NCBI GenBank assembly: GCA_019307665.1
Contig: JAFDJC010000106.1
Coordinates: forward strand, 1-9,605
Source: Deltaproteobacteria bacterium
Lineage (GTDB): Bacteria; Desulfobacterota; Desulfobacteria; Desulfobacterales; SURF-7
DNA length: 9,605 nucleotides
Reading direction: 5' to 3'
Both the position numbers and the translations under genes were made by a program. Of this stretch, positions 5,265 through 9,605 are shown piece after piece. Within the stretch, counting starts at the first letter, position 1. Each line of letters starts with the position of its first letter. The notes below the pieces were generated by a model. That model ran no database searches and was not told where the DNA came from. It saw only the letters and a program-made list of their open reading frames with translations.

Positions 5265-8200
5265 ATGACCAAGAAAACGATTGGATCTGTTATGGTTGTC
5301 GGCAGCGGGATTGCCGGTATGCAGTCTGCACTTGATCTTGCTAATTCAGGGTATTACGTCTATCTACTGGAAAAGTCGGCAGCCATTGGCGGCATGATGT
5401 CAGAGCTTGACAAGACTTTTCCCACTAATGATTGTGCCATGTGAGTCATCTCACCCAAACTGGTCGAGGTCGGCCGGCACTTAAATATAGAACTTCTTAC
5501 CAATACAGAACTTATAGAGCTTGAGGGCGATTCAGGCAGCTTTTCTGCCAAGGTAAAACAGGCCCCCAGGTTTATAGACCTTGCCAAATGCACAAGCTGC
5601 GGGGAATGTACCAAAGTATGCCCGATAGATGTTCCTGATGATTATAATAAAGGGCTTGCCGACAGGAAAGCTATATACAAGCAGTATGCGCAGGCGATTC
5701 CCGGTGCATACGCCATCAGCAAGCTTGGTACTGCTCCATGCAAGGCAACTTGTCCCGCACATGTCAGTATCCAGGGATTTATAGCTCTGATAAATAATGG
5801 AAAATACAGGGAAGCGCTTAAACTGTTCAAAGAGGAGCATCCGTTTCCCGGTGCATGCGGACGGGTTTGCCATCATCCTTGTGAAAGTGAATGTACAAGA
5901 GGTGATTTGGATCAACCCCTTTCCATTCAATACCTTCACAGGTTCCTGGCAGACCAGGATTTGATGGAAGAAGAACCATATGTTCCGGAAATTAAGGAAA
6001 AAAGAGATGAAAAGGTGGCTATCATCGGTTCAGGACCTGCGGGCCTGACATCTGCTTACTATCTTGCCATGAAAGGATATCAAGTCACAGTGTTTGAAAA
6101 ACTGCCTGTTGCAGGCGGTATGATGGCTGTGGGGATTCCTGAATATCGACTTCCAAAAGACAAGCTGAATGATGAAATCCAAATGATTGAGGAGATGGGT
6201 GTGTCGATTCAGACCAATATTACTTTTGGAAAGGACATTACCCTGGACAGCTTGAAAAAAGATGGTTATTCAGCCGTATTTTTAGCAGTAGGACTGCATG
6301 GCGGGCGGCGGTTGGGCATTGATAACGAGGATACCGAAGGTGTTTTGCAGGGCGTTGATTTTTTAAGAGATGTAGCACTGGATAATGATGTAAGCTTAGG
6401 ATCCAATGTGCTGGTTATCGGCGGCGGGAATGTTGCTGTTGATGTGGCTCTGACGGCCAAAAGGGTCGGTGCTGAAGAAGTAACAATGATATGCCTTGAA
6501 GCAGACGGTGAAATGCCGGCATGGGATTATGAGATCGAAGAGGCAAAAGAGGAAGGCGTACAAATCGTTAACAGCTTTGGCCCTAAAAACTTTTTTATTG
6601 ACAAGGACCAGCGATTTTCCGGAATCGAATTTAAATCCTGCACAGCAGTTTTTGACGAAGACGGCCGGTTTAATCCCCAATATGATGACAATGCATGCCA
6701 GCCATTTTTCGGGGATACCGTTATTGTTGCCATTGGCCAGAGTCTTTTCGCTGGGGAAATTGAAGCTCAGGGGATTGCCGTCTCACCCAGGGGCGGCATT
6801 GAAAGTGATCCTGTGACACTGCAAACATCGATTGACTGGGTGTTTGCCGGCGGCGATGCTGTATACGGTCCCAAATCGGTTGTTGATGCTGTGGCATGCG
6901 GAAAGGAAACTGCTATAAGCATAGACCGGTTTATCAACGGTCAGGACCTTAAAGATGGAAGAGAAAAGAAATGGTCATATGAAAAACCTGAAATAACAGA
7001 TGAACCCCACAGGGAAAGGGTTGCAATAGATCATATCCCTGTTGAAGAAAGGGAAGGTAATTTTAAGGAAATTGTTGCTGCAGGGTACAATGTGGATGAT
7101 GCGCTTAAGGAAGCTGAGAGGTGCCTGAAGTGCGGCATATGTTCCGAATGCTACCAGTGTCTTGATGCATGTCTTGCAGGGGCTATTGATCATGAGCAGA
7201 TAGAGATCGAAAGAGAGATTCCTGTTGGATCAGTTATTCTGTCGCCTGGAAGTGAGACATTTGATGCTGATTTCCTCGAAGAGCTTTATTTTTACAAAAA
7301 GAATCCAAATGTAATGACGAGTGCTGAATTTGAAAGGATTCTAAGTGCGTCTGGTCCTACAATGGGACATCTTGTTAAACCCTCTGACAACAAGGAGCCG
7401 AAAAAAATTGCCTGGCTTCAGTGTGTGGGATCGAGAGACATGAACAAGTGCGGAAACGGATACTGTTCATCCGTGTGCTGCATGTATGCAATAAAAGAGG
7501 CGATGATTGCCAAAGAGCATTCCAAGGAAGAACTTGATTGCGTAATTTTTAACATGGACATCAGGACATTCGGAAAGGACTATGAGAAATATTATCTCAG
7601 GGCAAAGAATGAAGATGGTGTTCGTTTTGAGAATGCAAGAATACATACCATAGATGAAGTCAGGGAGACAGGCGAACTGAGATTGAGGTTTGTGGACGAG
7701 TCCGGCGAGATTAATGAAGAAGATTTTGATATGGTGGTCCTTTCTGTAGGACTCCGGATTTCAGAATCGACTATTGAACTTGCAAAACGGCTTGATATCG
7801 ATCTTAACAAATATAACTTTGCCGTAACAGAAACATTTGCGCCTGTGGAAACATCCAGGCCGGGTGTTTACGCTTGCGGAGTATTTCAGGGGCCGAAAGA
7901 TATTCCAAGTTCAATAACGGAAGCTAGTGCTGCCGCAGGCGCTGCAGGCAGAAGTCTGGCGGAAGCGAGACATACGTGCACAAAGACAAAGGTTCTTCCT
8001 GATGAAATCGATGTGTCCGGAGAGGAGCCGAGAATCGGTGTGTTTGTCTGCAAGTGCGGTATTAATATAGCGGGCATTGTTGATGTCGATTCCGTAGAGG
8101 ATTATGCCAAAAGTCTTCCGGGTGTTGTATATACAGGACAGAACCTTTTTACATGTTCCCAGGATACCCAGGATCAGATGAAGGAAGTGATCGTTGAAAA

Positions 8201-9605
8201 CAAGATCAACCGGGTTGTCGTGGCATCCTGCACACCCAAAACCCATGAAGATATATTTATGGATACACTGCAGGACTGCGGCATTAATAAATATCTTTTT
8301 GAGATGGCGAATATACGGAATCAGAATTCCTGGATTCACTCGGATTTGCCGGAAGAAGCCACGGAAAAGGCAAAAGACCTGGTAAAAATGGCGGTGGCGC
8401 GCGCAGCTACCCTGAAGCCACTTCATGAAAAACAGATTCCAATTACACAAAGAGCGCTTGTTATTGGCGGAGGCATCGCCGGTATGAACGCTGCGTTAGG
8501 ACTGGCTGATCAAGGCTATGAAACGGTTCTTGTTGAAAAAGAAGCGGAACTCGGGGGGTTTGCATCAAGGCTGACAAAGACCATCGACGGAGCAGATATC
8601 GCAATATATATAGATGATCTTGTAGAGAAAACCAAAAACAATTCAAACATCCAGGTATTGAATAATTCCCTCATCGTCGGCTTTTCAGGATTTAAAGGCA
8701 ATTTTACGACTGAAGTTCTGGTCGGTCCTGGAATGTATGAGAGAAAGATTGATCATGGTATTGCAGTGCTCGCTACCGGCGCAGGAGAATATACACCAAC
8801 GGAATACATGTATGGAAAGGACGACAGGGTTATCACCCAGGTCGAGCTTGCCGGTCGTCTTGATGAAGAAGGCGCCGATGATCTGAATCAGGTTGTGATG
8901 ATTCAGTGCGTGGGGTCAAGAAATGATGAAAATCCAAATTGTTCAAGGATATGCTGCCAGAGTGCTATAAAAAATGCAATTCATATCAAGGAAATCAATC
9001 CTGATGCACAGATTTATATTCTTTACAGGGATATCAGAATGTATGGTTTCCTTGAAGATTACTATACGGAAGCAAGGCGTCTGGGCATTATATTTTTCAG
9101 GTATGATTCCGAAGCGCCACCAAAGGTTGAGTCGAACGATGAGGGGCTTTTCGTAACCTTTAAGGATCATATTCTGGGCCGCGAACTTCAGGTTGCGACA
9201 GACCTTCTTGCCTTAAGCGCCGGCATGAAAGCAGAAGATACCGAAGAGCTTGGTTCTATTCTCAAACTGGCAAGAAATGCGGAAGGCCATTTCATTGAAG
9301 CCCATGTAAAGCTCAGACCTGTGGATCTGGATACGGAGGGTGTTTTTGTATGCGGAACCGCTCACAGCCCGATGCTGATTTCCGAAGCAGTTGCACAGGC
9401 TAATGCGGCGGTTTCAAGGGCCACCACATTTCTGGCGCAGCCTTATATGACATTGTCTGCGATTACTGCAAAAGTAAATGCGGAATTATGTGCTTCCTGC
9501 CTGATTTGTGTCCGATCGTGTCCTTACGGTGTCCCGAGGATAAATGAAGAAGGGGTTAGTGAAATCGATCAGGCAATTTGTCATGGGTGCGGTGTATGTG
9601 CTGCT
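5265..9605 (+). CDS. hdrA: Selenocysteine-containing HdrA-GltD-HdrA fusion, flavin/iron-sulfur electron-transfer subunit (3' end beyond window)
   Basis: At least 1447 residues; runs off the right edge in frame. TGA at 5442-5444 is read as Sec60 inside DCAM-U-VISPKLVEVGRH, where HdrA relatives have Cys or Sec; C57 and U60 form CxxU. Order of parts: FAD Rossmann GSGIAG (13-18) with E36; ferredoxin CxxCxxCxxxCP (C109, 112, 115, 119); GltD-type N-terminal cluster cysteines (C159, 163, 198, 202, 206, 210); FAD fold GSGPAG (255-260); NAD(P)H fold GGGNVA (386-391); six-Cys ladder C620-C636; HdrA C-terminal part with CVGSRD (C720) and C729, C734, C738, C739; second HdrA module with its N-terminal cysteines C929, C931, C964 and C989, FAD site GGGIAG (1068-1073) and C1215, C1226, C1230, C1231; then CxxCxxCxxxCP (1409-1419) and CxxCxxC (1439-1445, cut off). 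HdrA proteins are cytoplasmic flavin-based bifurcating subunits; the GltD part suggests NAD(P)H as donor or acceptor. BamE-like subunits of class II benzoyl-CoA reductase are one possible identity, but partner genes are not visible. First gene after a long gap, probably the head of an operon. Confidence 0.92.
5442..5477 (+). promoter_or_regulatory. Selenocysteine UGA codon with bacterial SECIS hairpin
   Basis: The UGA (5442-5444) is followed, inside the coding frame, by a six-pair stem: CUGGUC (5460-5465) with GGCCGG (5472-5477), pairs C-G, U-G, G-C, G-C, U-G, C-G. The six-base loop GAGGUC (5466-5471) exposes GGU, the feature bound by SelB in known bacterial SECIS loops such as that of E. coli fdhF. 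The loop GGU begins 24 nt after the UGA, within the range known for bacterial SECIS elements. Conserved HdrA sequence on both sides of the UGA in one frame rules out a true stop. Confidence 0.9.

Noticed and set aside
5442..5444. TGA as a true stop, splitting the gene into a 59-residue peptide and a pseudogene or second ORF
   Set aside because: Conserved HdrA sequence continues in the same frame on both sides, the stop sits exactly at the family's Cys/Sec position, and a SECIS hairpin follows directly.
5532..5939. 135-codon minus-strand frame
   Set aside because: Fully inside the HdrA gene on the opposite strand, with unremarkable sequence; it is a shadow of the strongly constrained plus-strand protein.
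7911..8450. 179-codon minus-strand frame
   Set aside because: Antisense to the conserved second HdrA module, including its N-terminal cysteine motifs. No promoter or ribosome-binding site is evident.

Overview
The window looks like chromosomal DNA of a strictly anaerobic Desulfobacterota (deltaproteobacterial) organism, probably a sulfate reducer or a syntrophic or aromatic-degrading relative. Three things point there. The right half is one giant HdrA-type flavin/iron-sulfur protein read through an in-frame UGA as selenocysteine. A GltD-like module is inserted in that protein. A hairpin-rich GGCGAAGGCC-type intergenic repeat is also present. The lineage assignment is inference; no rRNA or tRNA gene is present.

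Layout. Positions 2-337 (+) hold the C-terminal tail of a di/oligopeptide ABC transporter ATPase. It overlaps by 4 nt the start of a major-facilitator membrane transporter (334-1470, +), so these two are probably the end of one transport operon. A convergent gene (1516-2613, -) encodes a SAM-dependent methyltransferase with an N-terminal winged helix. After a divergent AT-rich promoter region, 2817-3725 (+) encodes an LpxL/HtrB-like lysophospholipid acyltransferase. Its family-typical N terminus lies upstream of the first ATG and appears to use a rare AUU start. Only 4 nt separate its stop from that of a convergent orphan gene (3730-4668, -). That orphan encodes a single-span membrane protein with a Lys/Ala-rich basic N terminus and an (EA/KA)n repeat built from 24-bp DNA repeats.

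The 4669-5264 intergenic stretch carries a promoter for the orphan gene, a REP/MITE-like inverted repeat, a good sigma70-type promoter (TTGCAT-N17-TATACT) and a roughly 150-nt leader for the last gene.

The last gene (5265 to beyond the right edge, +, at least 1447 residues) is the main interest. It runs in this order: HdrA FAD half-module with a CxxU motif (Sec60), ferredoxin cluster, GltD-like NAD(P)H:FAD module, six-Cys motif, HdrA C-terminal half, a complete second HdrA module, and two terminal [4Fe-4S] motifs. It thus has three FAD-type Rossmann folds, one selenocysteine and many clusters in a single chain. This layout suits a flavin-based electron-bifurcating or confurcating hub that joins NAD(P)H, ferredoxin and a further Hdr-, Mvh- or Bam-type partner. 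The hairpin right after the UGA, with GGU in its loop, is a convincing bacterial SECIS. Genes that would tell which complex it serves lie past the right edge.
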